A stretch of DNA of 64,000 bases from Ignavibacteriota bacterium (lineage in GTDB: Bacteria; Bacteroidota; Ignavibacteria; Tepidaquicellales; OLB5): positions 1 through 64,000 of the forward strand of contig RPQH01000003.1 of assembly GCA_003820375.1 (NCBI GenBank), read 5' to 3'. Shown here piece by piece: positions 51,729 to 60,786 of the stretch. Each line of letters begins with the position of its first letter. The stretch's first letter is position 1. A program made the translations under genes and the position numbers. The notes below the pieces were generated by a model. It did no database searches, had not been told where the DNA came from, and saw only the letters and a program-made list of their open reading frames with translations.

Positions 51729-53060
51729 TTATAATGAGGGCGAATAACCCAACAGTGTTATTTTGTCCCTGTTATTTCTTATTTTCTTTGTTGCATTCCT
51801 TGTATCAACTATCTTCTTGGAATATGATACTATCCATTCATAATCATATGAAGAATGGTCTGTTACTATTACTACTATATCGGATTCACGCAATAATTTT
51901 TCATCAAGCTGCTGGCATCTGAATATCTTATCCGGCAAACGTATATTTTTCATGTACGGGTCATGGAAATTAAGATTTTTAATTCCATCTTTGTGGAGCA
52001 ATTCTATTAACTTTAATGCAGGTGAGTTTCTTGCATCATCAATATCTTTTTTAAATGTTGTTCCAAGAATTAAAACATTAGCTTCCTGAGCTCTTACCGG
52101 AAGCCCTGCAATTTCTTTAAAAATAAGGTCTCTTACATAAAACGGCATATCTTCATTAAGTTCAGCAGCAATTTCTATAAACTTTGTCTGAAAATCATAC
52201 TGTTTTGCCAGCCAATCAAGGTAATACGGATCAATTTGAATACAATGCCCACCTATTCCCGGCCCCGGGTAAAACGGCATAAACCCGAACGGTTTTGTTG
52301 CTGCAGCTTCAACTACTTCCCATATATTAACATCTCTCATACGTTCACACAATCTTGCTATTTCATTTACCAGTGCAATATTTACACTTCTGAAAATATT
52401 TTCAAGAAGCTTTTCCATTTCTGCAACACGGGGTGAAGATACTGCGTGCACTTTTGGAGTAACTTCCTGTGATATCATTACTGCAAGCTCAGTGCATTTT
52501 TTTGTTACACCTCCAACAACTACTGGTGTATTAGCAGTATTGTAAGTTTTATTTCCCGGGTCAATTCTTTCGGGTGAGAATGCGAGGTAATAATCCTTTC
52601 CTGCTTTAAATCCTCTTCTTTCAAGCACCGGCTGGACATAATTTTCGGTTGTACCGGGAAAAGTCGTGCTCTTTAAAATTATGAGCTGGTTTCTTTTTAA
52701 TTTTTTAGACAGCTCTTCGGCACAATTCATTATAAATGTTATATCGGGAGTTTTATTAACAGTAACGGGTGTCGGAACACAAATATATATCACATCCATT
52801 TCTCCAGCGTTGTCATATGTTGTTGATGCTGTAAACAGGTTATTGTTGATAGCATAAAGAAACTCTTTTGTAATAACATCTTTTATGTAGTTCTTCTTCT
52901 GCTGTATCATTTTAATCTTATTGACATCCGTATCGATTCCATATGTTTTATATCCTTTTCTGGCAAACTCGATGGCTAAGGGTAAACCAACATATCCAAG
53001 TCCGATTATACCTATCTTAGCTCTTTTGTTTTTAATTTTGTCTCTTAAAACTTCACTCAT
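51729..53060 (-). CDS. Nucleotide-sugar dehydrogenase (UDP-ManNAc/UDP-GlcNAc type)
   Basis: The 443-residue UDP-glucose/GDP-mannose dehydrogenase family member has the NAD loop IGIIGLGYVGLPLAIEFARK, STTFPGTT, the FSPERIDPGN motif, the catalytic Cys in GPGIGGHCIQIDPYYL and a C-terminal LGTTFKKDIDDARNSPA. The neighbouring epimerase suggests UDP-ManNAc to UDP-ManNAcA (WecC/WbpA group). It lies 5 bp before wecB and 24 bp after the dehydratase gene in one operon. Confidence 0.92.
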   Translation of the reverse strand: MSEVLRDKIKNKRAKIGIIGLGYVGLPLAIEFARKGYKTYGIDTDVNKIKMIQQKKNYIKDVITKEFLYAINNNLFTASTTYDNAGEMDVIYICVPTPVTVNKTPDITFIMNCAEELSKKLKRNQLIILKSTTFPGTTENYVQPVLERRGFKAGKDYYLAFSPERIDPGNKTYNTANTPVVVGGVTKKCTELAVMISQEVTPKVHAVSSPRVAEMEKLLENIFRSVNIALVNEIARLCERMRDVNIWEVVEAAATKPFGFMPFYPGPGIGGHCIQIDPYYLDWLAKQYDFQTKFIEIAAELNEDMPFYVRDLIFKEIAGLPVRAQEANVLILGTTFKKDIDDARNSPALKLIELLHKDGIKNLNFHDPYMKNIRLPDKIFRCQQLDEKLLRESDIVVIVTDHSSYDYEWIVSYSKKIVDTRNATKKIRNNRDKITLLGYSPSL

Positions 53061-53084
53061 TTATAGTTCCTTGTTATTTAACAG

Positions 53085-54077
53085 TTATTTTGTATATATA
53101 CTTTCCGCTTCATCTTTTCTTAACTTCCACCAGTATTCGTGTTCTGTGTACCAATTCACAGTTTCGGTAAATTGTTCAAATGCGTGGGTGTTTACTTTAA
53201 ATCCAAGCTTTTGAAGCTTTGTTGTGTTCAGAGCATACCTGAAATCATGATTAGGACGCGGGTCGGGAATAAAGCTTATTCCCTTTTCAGGGTCAACATT
53301 CATTATTTTACAAATCCATTGTGCCGTTTGCCTGTTTGTAATTTCAGGGTCATGGTTTGCCGCTAAATTATAGGCATTCCCGTTCGCCCCGTTCAGCATT
53401 AAGAACTCAAGTGCCTCTGCAGTAATTGGAGCATACAGCCAGTCTCTTACCTGCAAACCCTCGCCCCATAAGGGAATCGGCTGAACAAGCAGCAAATTGG
53501 TTATCCATCTCGGTAATGCTTTTTCGGGATATTGCCACGGTCCGAAATTGTTCGTTGGGCGTACAACAATTACAGGGTATCCTTCTTTTCCAAAACCCAT
53601 AGCTGTATCATCTGCCTGTGCCTTGGATTTCGAGTAAGCTGATGTTGCCTGGCTGTCACCGGGAAGCTTATCTTCTTCGGAAAAGCAGCCGTTATTTATT
53701 GAGCCGTATACTTCATCAGTGGATATGTGAATAAACTTTTTTACATTATTTTTGAAAGATTCTTCAAGCATAATAAGTGTGCCTTCAACATTCGTCCTGT
53801 AAAATAAATCCGGTCCGGTTTCACTTCTTGTATTATGGCTTTCGGCCGCCAGGTGGAAGACACAGTCGCAATTTTTCGAGGCAGCAGAAACCGCTTCCCT
53901 GCTGCAAATATCACCGATGATTAAATTTACTTTTCCGCTGAGCGGCTCAAGATTATCTTTGCCGCCTGCATAGGTAAGCTTATCGAGGACAGTTACATTA
54001 TAACCTTTATTCACCAGGTAATACACCAGGTTAGTACCTATGAAACCCGCACCGCCCGTAACTAAAATGTTTTTCAT
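53085..54077 (-). CDS. rfbB: NAD-dependent dTDP-glucose 4,6-dehydratase-like enzyme
   Basis: The 330-residue extended SDR has TGGAGFIGTNLVYYLVNKG, FHLAAESHNTRS, ISTDEVYGSINNG with the catalytic Thr-Asp-Glu triad of dehydratases, YSKSKAQAD with Tyr/Lys, and EGLQVRDWLYAP, typical of RfbB/RmlB. It converts dTDP-glucose to the 4-keto-6-deoxy sugar. rmlACD are not in the window, so the final sugar is unknown. It is part of the sugar operon with the dehydrogenase and epimerase. Confidence 0.88.
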   Translation of the reverse strand: MKNILVTGGAGFIGTNLVYYLVNKGYNVTVLDKLTYAGGKDNLEPLSGKVNLIIGDICSREAVSAASKNCDCVFHLAAESHNTRSETGPDLFYRTNVEGTLIMLEESFKNNVKKFIHISTDEVYGSINNGCFSEEDKLPGDSQATSAYSKSKAQADDTAMGFGKEGYPVIVVRPTNNFGPWQYPEKALPRWITNLLLVQPIPLWGEGLQVRDWLYAPITAEALEFLMLNGANGNAYNLAANHDPEITNRQTAQWICKIMNVDPEKGISFIPDPRPNHDFRYALNTTKLQKLGFKVNTHAFEQFTETVNWYTEHEYWWKLRKDEAESIYTK

Positions 54078-54085
54078 TAAAATAA

Positions 54086-54826
54086 TTAATCCCTGAAAAA
54101 TAAACCGGCATTGATTCCTAAACTGATATTAAATCCATCGGCTTTTATACCCTTCGGAAAGTTTGGTACTTCAACATCATTATCAACTTTCCATGATCCG
54201 GAAGTTGAGAGCACATAACCTGCAGTAAGCCGGAAATAAATAAACTTTGCAGTTAACAATCCAATACCTGCCTGCGGTTGTGCCGAATAAAATCTAAGTC
54301 TGAAATTTCTTGTAATATTTTGCGAGCTTGAATTATTAGTATATTCGCCTAATATTCCCGGATAACTTCCGGCATTGCTGCCATTTTGGTAAAGGTCCAG
54401 GCTCAATTGGCCTGTTGTGAATGCAGAACCAATAGATATATCAAAATTACCAAATGCCAGAACGTATTCAACGCTCAGTCCGCCCATTCCCATTGAATAA
54501 GTTAAAGCTTTATTCAATGAATCATTAACCCGCAATTCTTTGTGCGTAGAAAACCCTACACCCATACCGCCGATACGGAGGAAATTTTTCTTTAACGGAA
54601 GGTCAATAAAGCCGCCGCCTCCAAGTGTAAAGAAGCCTTTATCGACAGTTGGGAAACCGCCTTTTTTCAATTCGGCATTAAGGTCATCAGTATTCTGTAT
54701 AAACCAACCCGCAGTTGGTCCGCCTGATAAAGCAAGGTTCGGCAGCAACTGCGAAAAAACGTTGATTTTCATCAACAAAATCACAAAAATAATTACAATA
54801 ATCCTTCGAATCATATTTTTAACCAA
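54086..54826 (-). CDS. Hypothetical outer-membrane beta-barrel protein
   Basis: The 246-residue protein has a signal peptide (MIRRIIVIIFVILLMKINVFSQ). Alternating amphipathic strands rich in Gly/Phe/Tyr (GGFIDLPLKKNFLRIGGMGVGFS, GMGGLSVEYVLAFGNFDISIGSAFTTGQ) end with an aromatic strand INAGLFFRD, a barrel signature. I recognise no named family. It is 8 bp upstream of the dehydratase gene and may be the first gene of the polysaccharide operon. Confidence 0.75.
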   Translation of the reverse strand: MVKNMIRRIIVIIFVILLMKINVFSQLLPNLALSGGPTAGWFIQNTDDLNAELKKGGFPTVDKGFFTLGGGGFIDLPLKKNFLRIGGMGVGFSTHKELRVNDSLNKALTYSMGMGGLSVEYVLAFGNFDISIGSAFTTGQLSLDLYQNGSNAGSYPGILGEYTNNSSSQNITRNFRLRFYSAQPQAGIGLLTAKFIYFRLTAGYVLSTSGSWKVDNDVEVPNFPKGIKADGFNISLGINAGLFFRD

Positions 54827-54913
54827 AATGCCGTTTTTTTGTGTATAGAAAAAGCAAAATTACAGATTTGAGAATTTAAAAACAATTAAGAAATTGTTAC
54901 ACCCTTTCTTATC

Positions 54914-55025
54914 CAATTGAGAGCTCAAAAATTTCAGATACACAATATAAAAGAAAGCAAAATTATAACTTTTTAGTAAAATTTTGATAGATAAGAAAAG
55001 CGAAGCAATCCCATTCTATTAAGCA
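54914..55025. repeat. Dispersed ~110-bp repeat, copy 5 (inverted)
   Basis: It begins ccaattgagagctc and ends agaaaagcgaagcaatccca, the inverted end pair of this family. It lies in the 360-bp divergent spacer before the Mrr-like gene; nothing else is recognised there. Confidence 0.7.
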
Positions 55026-55187
55026 GTATTTTGAATTTTAACAATATTACCTACCTTAATTTCAACATATGCTTTAAGGTTTATGTAATTTTATTGAAAA
55101 AATGTTTACGATTAATAAAAATAATTGAAATCTTTCTACTTCTATAATTATCTCTTATTTAAATTTTATCAACATTATATTTGTAAC

Positions 55188-56033
55188 ATGAGGAAAATAA
55201 CACTTCAAGCGTTAAGAGACATTATATCGATAATAATTACCGAAGATATTGGAATCCACAGAACATCAAAAATGTTATTAAAGATAGATGATTATGGATT
55301 AGAAAATGGTGCTGATGTAATCGATGAAGAAATTGATGACTTTATAGCTGGTAATATATATTATGATTTAGATTTAAAAGAACAATTAATCGACCCAGGG
55401 CTGCTTGGGTTTGATTTTAGGAAAGTTAGAATTTCAGATAATTGGTTTAAAAAATTTAAAGATAATACAAAGAAATGGAGTATCAGTAAAGACTGGCTTA
55501 ATGCTAATTTTCCTTGGATTGATTTAACTGAATCAAATATTCCTGATGTAAGTGAAACTTGGAAATTTGATAACGCCAAAAGTCCTCTTTGGCTTAAAAA
55601 TACACCTTCCTATGTAACTTTAGCTATGAATATTCTAAAAAATGGAAAACTTCTTTGTGAAATGAATTGGAGAGATTTTGAAAAACTAATAGGTTATTTA
55701 TTAGAAGAAGACGGTTGGAAAGTTGAAGTAACAAAACCATCTAAAGATGGGGGAATTGACGTAATTGCTTTTAAAACAGATAAAAATATTGGTAAAGTAA
55801 AATCTGTTTGGCAAGCTAAAAAATATAAACAAAATAATTTTGTTAGATTAAGTCATGTTAGAGAGCTGACTGCAATAAGAGATTATGAAAAAGCTAGCAA
55901 AGCAATGGTTGTTACGACAAGCAGATTGACAAAAGACGCAATTGAATGGGTAAAAAGAGATATTTATCGATTAGATTTTAAAGAACATATGCATCTTAAA
56001 AATTGGATTGAAAGTATAATAATGAAAAAATAA
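55188..56033 (+). CDS. Mrr-like restriction endonuclease, orphan
   Basis: 281 residues from the preferred start MRKITLQALRDII; the track start at 55125 adds 21 residues without homology signal. The C-terminal half is a PD-(D/E)XK Mrr-type nuclease: MNWRDFEKLIGYLLEEDGWKV, then GGIDVIAF for the catalytic Asp and SVWQAKKYKQ for the QxK, then AIRDYEKASKAMVVTTS. The N-terminal half (about 1-165) has no recognised domain and may sense DNA. Mrr enzymes cut modified DNA. No methylase or partner is nearby. The gene is more AT-rich than its neighbours, which fits recent transfer. Confidence 0.85.
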   Translation: MRKITLQALRDIISIIITEDIGIHRTSKMLLKIDDYGLENGADVIDEEIDDFIAGNIYYDLDLKEQLIDPGLLGFDFRKVRISDNWFKKFKDNTKKWSISKDWLNANFPWIDLTESNIPDVSETWKFDNAKSPLWLKNTPSYVTLAMNILKNGKLLCEMNWRDFEKLIGYLLEEDGWKVEVTKPSKDGGIDVIAFKTDKNIGKVKSVWQAKKYKQNNFVRLSHVRELTAIRDYEKASKAMVVTTSRLTKDAIEWVKRDIYRLDFKEHMHLKNWIESIIMKK

Positions 56034-56133
56034 AGTATTAAATTATAGAACCAACTTCAAAAACAATATTCAAAAGTAATATTATCATATAAATATTAAA
56101 CAAAAAAAATAGTAAATTTATTTTCGTATAATT

Positions 56134-56622
56134 TTATAACCTCAATTTCGGTTCAACAAACTTCATCCCGCACAACTTAAACACCGTTTCCTCATCAGGT
56201 GTTAAAATTACCGTTCCATCCGGTTTATGAAGATAGTTATTTTCAGAATACCCGCCGCGTGAAACCCTCTTCCATGCGGCAAGCATTTTTGTGGAAAACT
56301 GGGCTGAACCCGTTCTGACAAGAAACAGCAACCCCCAGTTATCCGGCTCACCGATAAACAAATCTATTTGCTTTCCCTCATATTTGAACTGAAGATATTT
56401 TTGTCCCCATTTGGTTGGCTTAAATTCTTTGTTTACTTTTAACAGGTGTGTACCAAGTGAATTGAACAATTTTTTCTTGTTATCTGTCAGAAGACAAATT
56501 TCAATATCCTTAACATTTTCTTTTTCACGCCTTACACTTCCGGCAATTTCAACCTTTGTGCATAAGGGTTTAAGAAAATCTATTAAGCGGTTTGCAGTAT
56601 CTTTTGCTTCTGTTAATAACAT
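56134..56622 (-). CDS. DNA polymerase X-like nucleotidyltransferase
   Basis: The 162-residue protein matches the palm/thumb part of family X polymerases: KVEIAGSVRREKENVKDIEICLL with the GS loop and two Asp/Glu, GKQIDLFIGEPDNWGLLFLVRTGS with the third acid, and a C-terminal PDEETVFKLCGMKFVEPKLR. The helix-hairpin-helix and 8-kDa lyase domains of full-length PolX are absent. Such short versions are common in phages and bacteria and are poorly studied. It is monocistronic. Confidence 0.85.
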   Translation of the reverse strand: MLLTEAKDTANRLIDFLKPLCTKVEIAGSVRREKENVKDIEICLLTDNKKKLFNSLGTHLLKVNKEFKPTKWGQKYLQFKYEGKQIDLFIGEPDNWGLLFLVRTGSAQFSTKMLAAWKRVSRGGYSENNYLHKPDGTVILTPDEETVFKLCGMKFVEPKLRL

Positions 56623-56679
56623 AGTGCTTAAAAATAGAATACAGATTGTAAAGTTGAAAGGTTGAAATGTTGGGAGGTT

Positions 56680-56777
56680 GGAGGTTAGAGGTTAGCAGAA
56701 AGTAATTCTAACTTCTAACTTCTGCTTCTTAATCTGATAAATCTGATAAATCTGATGAATCTTATGAATCGGATGAA
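56680..56777. repeat. Short tandem arrays (gaggttaga; 9-bp tgataaatc)
   Basis: gttggaggttagaggttag at 56676-56694, its inverse ctaacttctaacttc, then five 9-bp tgataaatc-type units (56735-56773) abutting the stop of the next gene. Confidence 0.65.
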
Positions 56778-57962
56778 TTACGATTCTTCGAAATATGCTA
56801 TGCTTGAGCCAACCCATGTTTTATCTTTATTGTAATCCACTCCCATCATTTTTCCTTTGCTTAATCTTACGAGGTTGTTTATAAGCATCGGTTTATCATT
56901 CCAAACATAGAGCAGTCTCAATTCGGCTTTTGCGGGTATATCAGGAGTTTCTATTATATCTGCATACTGGATTTTTCGCTGCAATATATAACTGTCCTTA
57001 TTTTCGATACCATCAAGGTCTTCTTTAGTAACATCATACTTAACACCAACACCTGCAAATGAGTAAAGCGGTTTCAAAACATAATTTTCAAGGTCTGACG
57101 GGTATTCTTTTAATTGACTGAGGAAATATGTTTCAGGAACATACCTGCTCTTTAATGCCGGCAGAGTATGTTTGCTAATTTTAAAGAACCAGTTGGGATG
57201 GGGCAGCCATTTTACATCAAGCTCATCCTGAAAGCTGAAATTATATTTTATATCATCTCTTTTTTGCAGCTCATCAAATATTACTCTATTATATATTCTT
57301 TCAATGCGTGTCTTCTTTCCTTCATTAATATAGTATAAACACTTATCTTCTTTAATTATATCGCTTATGCATACTGTTTTTATTCCAATCCATTTTTCAG
57401 TACAGGTAAAATCTATCTTTGTCTTTTGTTTCTCAGGTTCAATTTCAAGCAGTATTACATTCTCAGGATTTGAATTGCCGATTATCGTTTCTTTTAAAAC
57501 TTCAAAATAAGAATCATGGTCCAACTCATTGAAAAAATTTGTAAATCCCGGAGGTATTTCGAAATGTTCCCTGAATTTTAAGTTTAACAATTCCTGGTAG
57601 CAGTAAAGAGATGGAAATCCCTGCAGTTCAATAAGCTGTGGTATAAATTTTCCGTCTTCGCCTTTGCAAATGGCAAAATCCAACGCAAGAAATGCCGGGT
57701 GAGCATCTTCACACGGCACTTCCATTCCCGGTGGAATTGCATTTGCTGATGTGATTTTAAATTCAGGAGACTGTAAATAATTCAGTACATCCTCAGAAGC
57801 TTTCATTAACTCAATTTTGAAATCATGCGGAAGGAATATGGGTGTTTCACCAATTCTGAACTCGATTTTATAATTTGCAGCAGTGTTTAATGACTCAACA
57901 AATGCTGAATATTTTTCTTCAGTAAATTGTGAATTATATTTTTTTCTTATTTCCTTTATCAA
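56778..57962 (-). CDS. ATP-grasp-like protein, probable amide ligase
   Basis: The 394-residue protein lacks a signal peptide. The C-terminal third reads like the nucleotide-binding part of an ATP-grasp enzyme: ENYVLKPLYSFAGVGVKYDVT, then SYILQRKIQYAD, AELRLLYVWNDKPML and NNLVRLSKGKMMGVDYNK. The N-terminal part contains EVPCEDAHPAFLALDFAICK and PQLIELQGFPSLYCYQ, with an acidic/Gln layout like glutathionylspermidine synthase-type ligases. I do not recognise a named family. It is on the same strand as the GCS2 ligase and second ATP-grasp genes 1-4 kb upstream. Confidence 0.72.
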   Translation of the reverse strand: MIKEIRKKYNSQFTEEKYSAFVESLNTAANYKIEFRIGETPIFLPHDFKIELMKASEDVLNYLQSPEFKITSANAIPPGMEVPCEDAHPAFLALDFAICKGEDGKFIPQLIELQGFPSLYCYQELLNLKFREHFEIPPGFTNFFNELDHDSYFEVLKETIIGNSNPENVILLEIEPEKQKTKIDFTCTEKWIGIKTVCISDIIKEDKCLYYINEGKKTRIERIYNRVIFDELQKRDDIKYNFSFQDELDVKWLPHPNWFFKISKHTLPALKSRYVPETYFLSQLKEYPSDLENYVLKPLYSFAGVGVKYDVTKEDLDGIENKDSYILQRKIQYADIIETPDIPAKAELRLLYVWNDKPMLINNLVRLSKGKMMGVDYNKDKTWVGSSIAYFEES

Positions 57963-58194
57963 TCTCTAAATTTTCAATTATTGTTTATTAGTAATTTTTT
58001 TTTGCAGTTATAAATGATAGCACCTGTACATTCAATATTGATTAAAACAAATCAAAGAAGCTGAAATAAAATCCATACATAGCATATTATCCAGCTTTCT
58101 TTGAAATAAAAAAACTAAATGAGAATAAACCGCTGTTCCGGATTTTTTATTTCCGGAGAAAAGCTGTTAAAAAATTTGCTTCAACAGAACTTTA

Positions 58195-58593
58195 CTAATT
58201 ACCTCTTTTGAAAGTCCAGACAGGTCCGGTTGTGCTCAATCCTCCATTATCTCTCGCTACTACCTTCCAATAGATAGTCATTTCGGGCGGCAGCAAACCT
58301 AAATCGAACGCTGTCTTGTTATAATTTGATACTTTTAAGGTACCCGGAGGATTGCTTGTTGATGCATATACATCAAACTTTACAGTGTCTCCGGCATCCG
58401 GATCTGTACAAGTCCATTGAAGTGTTACAAATGCGCCAACACCGGTAGAGCCATCAGCAGGAACAGGATTGCCCGGAGCATTAGGTTTATGATTTGTACC
58501 CTGATCTACGGTTATAGGTGTATCATTTGTCTGACAGCCAATAAATGCAATACATGTAAAAACTGCCATTAATAAAAGAGCATTTTTCAACAT
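58195..58593 (-). CDS. Small lipoprotein with fibronectin type III-like domain
   Basis: The 132-residue protein has a lipoprotein signal (LLMAVFTCIAFIGC, with Cys at about residue 20). A single FN3-like beta sandwich follows: PADGSTGVGAFVTLQWTCTD, DTVKFDVYAST and IYWKVVARDNGGLSTTGPVW. The PNAPGNPVPADGSTGV start is typical of extracellular FN3/BACON-like modules in this phylum. It probably sits on the outer or inner membrane facing the periplasm. It lies between the M29 peptidase and ATP-grasp-like genes, 47 bp from the former. Confidence 0.82.
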   Translation of the reverse strand: MLKNALLLMAVFTCIAFIGCQTNDTPITVDQGTNHKPNAPGNPVPADGSTGVGAFVTLQWTCTDPDAGDTVKFDVYASTSNPPGTLKVSNYNKTAFDLGLLPPEMTIYWKVVARDNGGLSTTGPVWTFKRGN

Positions 58594-58640
58594 GAAAAGG
58601 ATGTGATAAGTTGATGGAAAATAATTATTTACGCTGTAAA

Positions 58641-59657
58641 TTAAATTAAAAATTTACCATTTTCCATCACTTTATCATTATCCATCCAGATATCTACATG
58701 CGGTGCAACACAATCAATATGTGTAGTAGATTTCCAATCAGCTCCTGTGTGCTCTGCATACGGATGACCAAATGCAAGGTGAACACCCGGCAGCTTTTCA
58801 TCCTGCAGTATCTGTCCAATAACGTGTTCTAAAGCAATATTATTTCCAATTGCAAACTCACCTACACGGTTACTGTTCTCATCGGTCATTGTATAAGCAG
58901 TAAATTCTTTCACAAGCTCTTTATTTTTACTCTCCAGATGCTTGATACGTGAATCAACGATGTCAATAATTAAAGGAGTATCACGCAGGTCACCGTATTT
59001 CTGGCATAAATAATCACCGACAACTCCGTCAACAACAAACCTGCCGTTAACGGTTTTCGGAGATGTGAAAATTTCACCGCCGGGCAGGTTACCCCATTTA
59101 TCGGGAGATATTAACCCGCTTGTTTTAAGCCATTTAAGCTCCGGTATAAATTCAGCCGTAATATCAGTTCCTGATTTAGATACAACACGGATGGTTTTAG
59201 CTTTTCTCGCTTTTTCTATTAAACGCTGTCCTAACTTATCAACTGCCAGGAAATCTGCTCTCATGCCTTCCATCATTATTTGGTTGCTGATATTCACCAT
59301 ATGAGCATGCCTTATTTTTTTAGCATTCACAACAGCAGTCATTTCAATTCTTATTTTCAATTCTCCTGTATGAGCAAGAGCACAGAAAATACTCACCTGT
59401 GATTTACTGAGGTCATTGAGAATTTCTTCGGGCATGCTTGTTAAAGGTCTTGGAGCAAAATCTTCCAGCACAAAGAAGCGGAATTCCGAACCAACTTTTT
59501 TCACTTCACTTAATAATGCAGCCGCTATGTCTATACAATTATTATCTGTTATAATAGTAATTCTTTCTTCCGGCTTTAAACGCAGGCATACATTTATCGC
59601 ATTATAAGCACCTTCAATCAAATTTTTATCAAAATTTACACTAACAACAGCACTCAT
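58641..59657 (-). CDS. M29-type (aminopeptidase T/AmpS) metallopeptidase
   Basis: The 338-residue protein carries the thermophilic aminopeptidase family M29 pattern: NSNRVGEFAIGNNIALEHVI with the metal-binding Glu residues, then PGVHLAFGHPYAEHTGADW and THIDCVAPHVDIWMD supplying His and Asp ligands. Residues 1-150 contain RLKPEERITIITDNN, the usual N-terminal Rossmann-like half. M29 enzymes remove N-terminal residues using two metal ions. The spacing to the GCS2 ligase is 2 bp, so it may trim or hydrolyse the product made by that ligase. Confidence 0.85.
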   Translation of the reverse strand: MSAVVSVNFDKNLIEGAYNAINVCLRLKPEERITIITDNNCIDIAAALLSEVKKVGSEFRFFVLEDFAPRPLTSMPEEILNDLSKSQVSIFCALAHTGELKIRIEMTAVVNAKKIRHAHMVNISNQIMMEGMRADFLAVDKLGQRLIEKARKAKTIRVVSKSGTDITAEFIPELKWLKTSGLISPDKWGNLPGGEIFTSPKTVNGRFVVDGVVGDYLCQKYGDLRDTPLIIDIVDSRIKHLESKNKELVKEFTAYTMTDENSNRVGEFAIGNNIALEHVIGQILQDEKLPGVHLAFGHPYAEHTGADWKSTTHIDCVAPHVDIWMDNDKVMENGKFLI

Positions 59658-59659
59658 AT

Positions 59660-60772
59660 TTACACTTCCTTACTAACATTTAATCCAACATGTGTTTCTT
59701 CAATAATATAATCCACAACTTTTTTCAAACCTTCTTCAGTACCATCCCATGCAGCTAATTGCCTGTCTGCACCTGTACCCATATCAAGTATTTTCAGTAA
59801 ATAATTAACTTCGTTTCTGCTGTCAAGTTCATCAACAACATCATTAATAAATGCAAGAAGTTCCATTGCAAGTATTTTAAAATCAACTTCTTCTTCTTTG
59901 CCAAAATCAATTAATTTACCCTGTGTACCATATCTTGCAGCTCTCCATTTATTTTCATTTATCAGGGCTCTGCGGTAGAGCCTAAAACCAAGATTCTGCT
60001 TTATAAGTTTATACATTTTGTAAACAACTGCCTGCATAATTGCAGCCAGGCAAATTGTTTCATCAACACGCATAGGTATATCACAAATCCGGAATTCAAG
60101 CGTATCAAAATACGGGTGCAGGCGTATATCCCACCATATTTTTTTTGCATCATCAATGCAGTGTGTTTTAATAAGCAGGTTTACATATTTATCATATTCA
60201 GCGACACTGCCGTAATGATCGGGTATTCCGGTACGCGGAAACTTATCGAATACTTTCACCCTGTACGATTTATACCCGGTATTTCTTCCCAGCCAGAATG
60301 GTGAGTTTGTTGATAGTGCAAAAATGTGCGGGAGAAAATATCTCACGGCATTCATAATATGAATGCCGATTTCCCTGTTGTCAATTCCAACATGAACATG
60401 CAATCCGAAAATCAGATTTGCCCTGGCAGCTTCCTGCATTTCATCAACAATTTGCTTATAGCGGGGGTGATCGGTTATCTGCACATCGCTCCAGTGTGTA
60501 AACGGATGTGTACCGGCGGCGGCAATTCTATAGCCGTTCGAAATTGCCAGCTCACTTATCTTTGACCGCAGGTCAATCACTTCTTCCCGTGCTTCCTTTA
60601 TATTCCGGCAAACATTAGTACCTACTTCAATAACCGACTGATGCATCTCCGGCTTTACCTGCTCTTTCAGATAAACTTTCCCCTTCTCAACAATTTGAGC
60701 CATATGTGATACAAGCTGTCTTGTTTCAGGGTCTACTATCTGAAACTCTTCTTCAATTCCTAAAGTAAACAT
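59660..60772 (-). CDS. Carboxylate-amine ligase, GCS2/YbdK family
   Basis: The 370-residue glutamate-cysteine ligase family 2 protein has FTLGIEEEFQIVDPETRQL, KPEMHQSVIEVGTNVC, HVHVGIDNREIGIHIMNA, LSTNSPFWLGRNTGYKSYR and WWDIRLHPYFDTLEFRICD. The family uses the glutamine-synthetase-type fold to join a carboxylate and an amine at the cost of ATP. Substrates of the YbdK branch are mostly unknown. It lies 14 bp after the ATP-grasp gene and 2 bp before the peptidase gene, a tight three-gene operon. Confidence 0.92.
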   Translation of the reverse strand: MFTLGIEEEFQIVDPETRQLVSHMAQIVEKGKVYLKEQVKPEMHQSVIEVGTNVCRNIKEAREEVIDLRSKISELAISNGYRIAAAGTHPFTHWSDVQITDHPRYKQIVDEMQEAARANLIFGLHVHVGIDNREIGIHIMNAVRYFLPHIFALSTNSPFWLGRNTGYKSYRVKVFDKFPRTGIPDHYGSVAEYDKYVNLLIKTHCIDDAKKIWWDIRLHPYFDTLEFRICDIPMRVDETICLAAIMQAVVYKMYKLIKQNLGFRLYRRALINENKWRAARYGTQGKLIDFGKEEEVDFKILAMELLAFINDVVDELDSRNEVNYLLKILDMGTGADRQLAAWDGTEEGLKKVVDYIIEETHVGLNVSKEV

Positions 60773-60786
60773 AATTTTTTATGTCC

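Noticed and set aside
58120-58165. Terminator for the FN3 lipoprotein gene
   Set aside because: A tccgga..tccgga hairpin exists, but no T-run follows on the minus strand.
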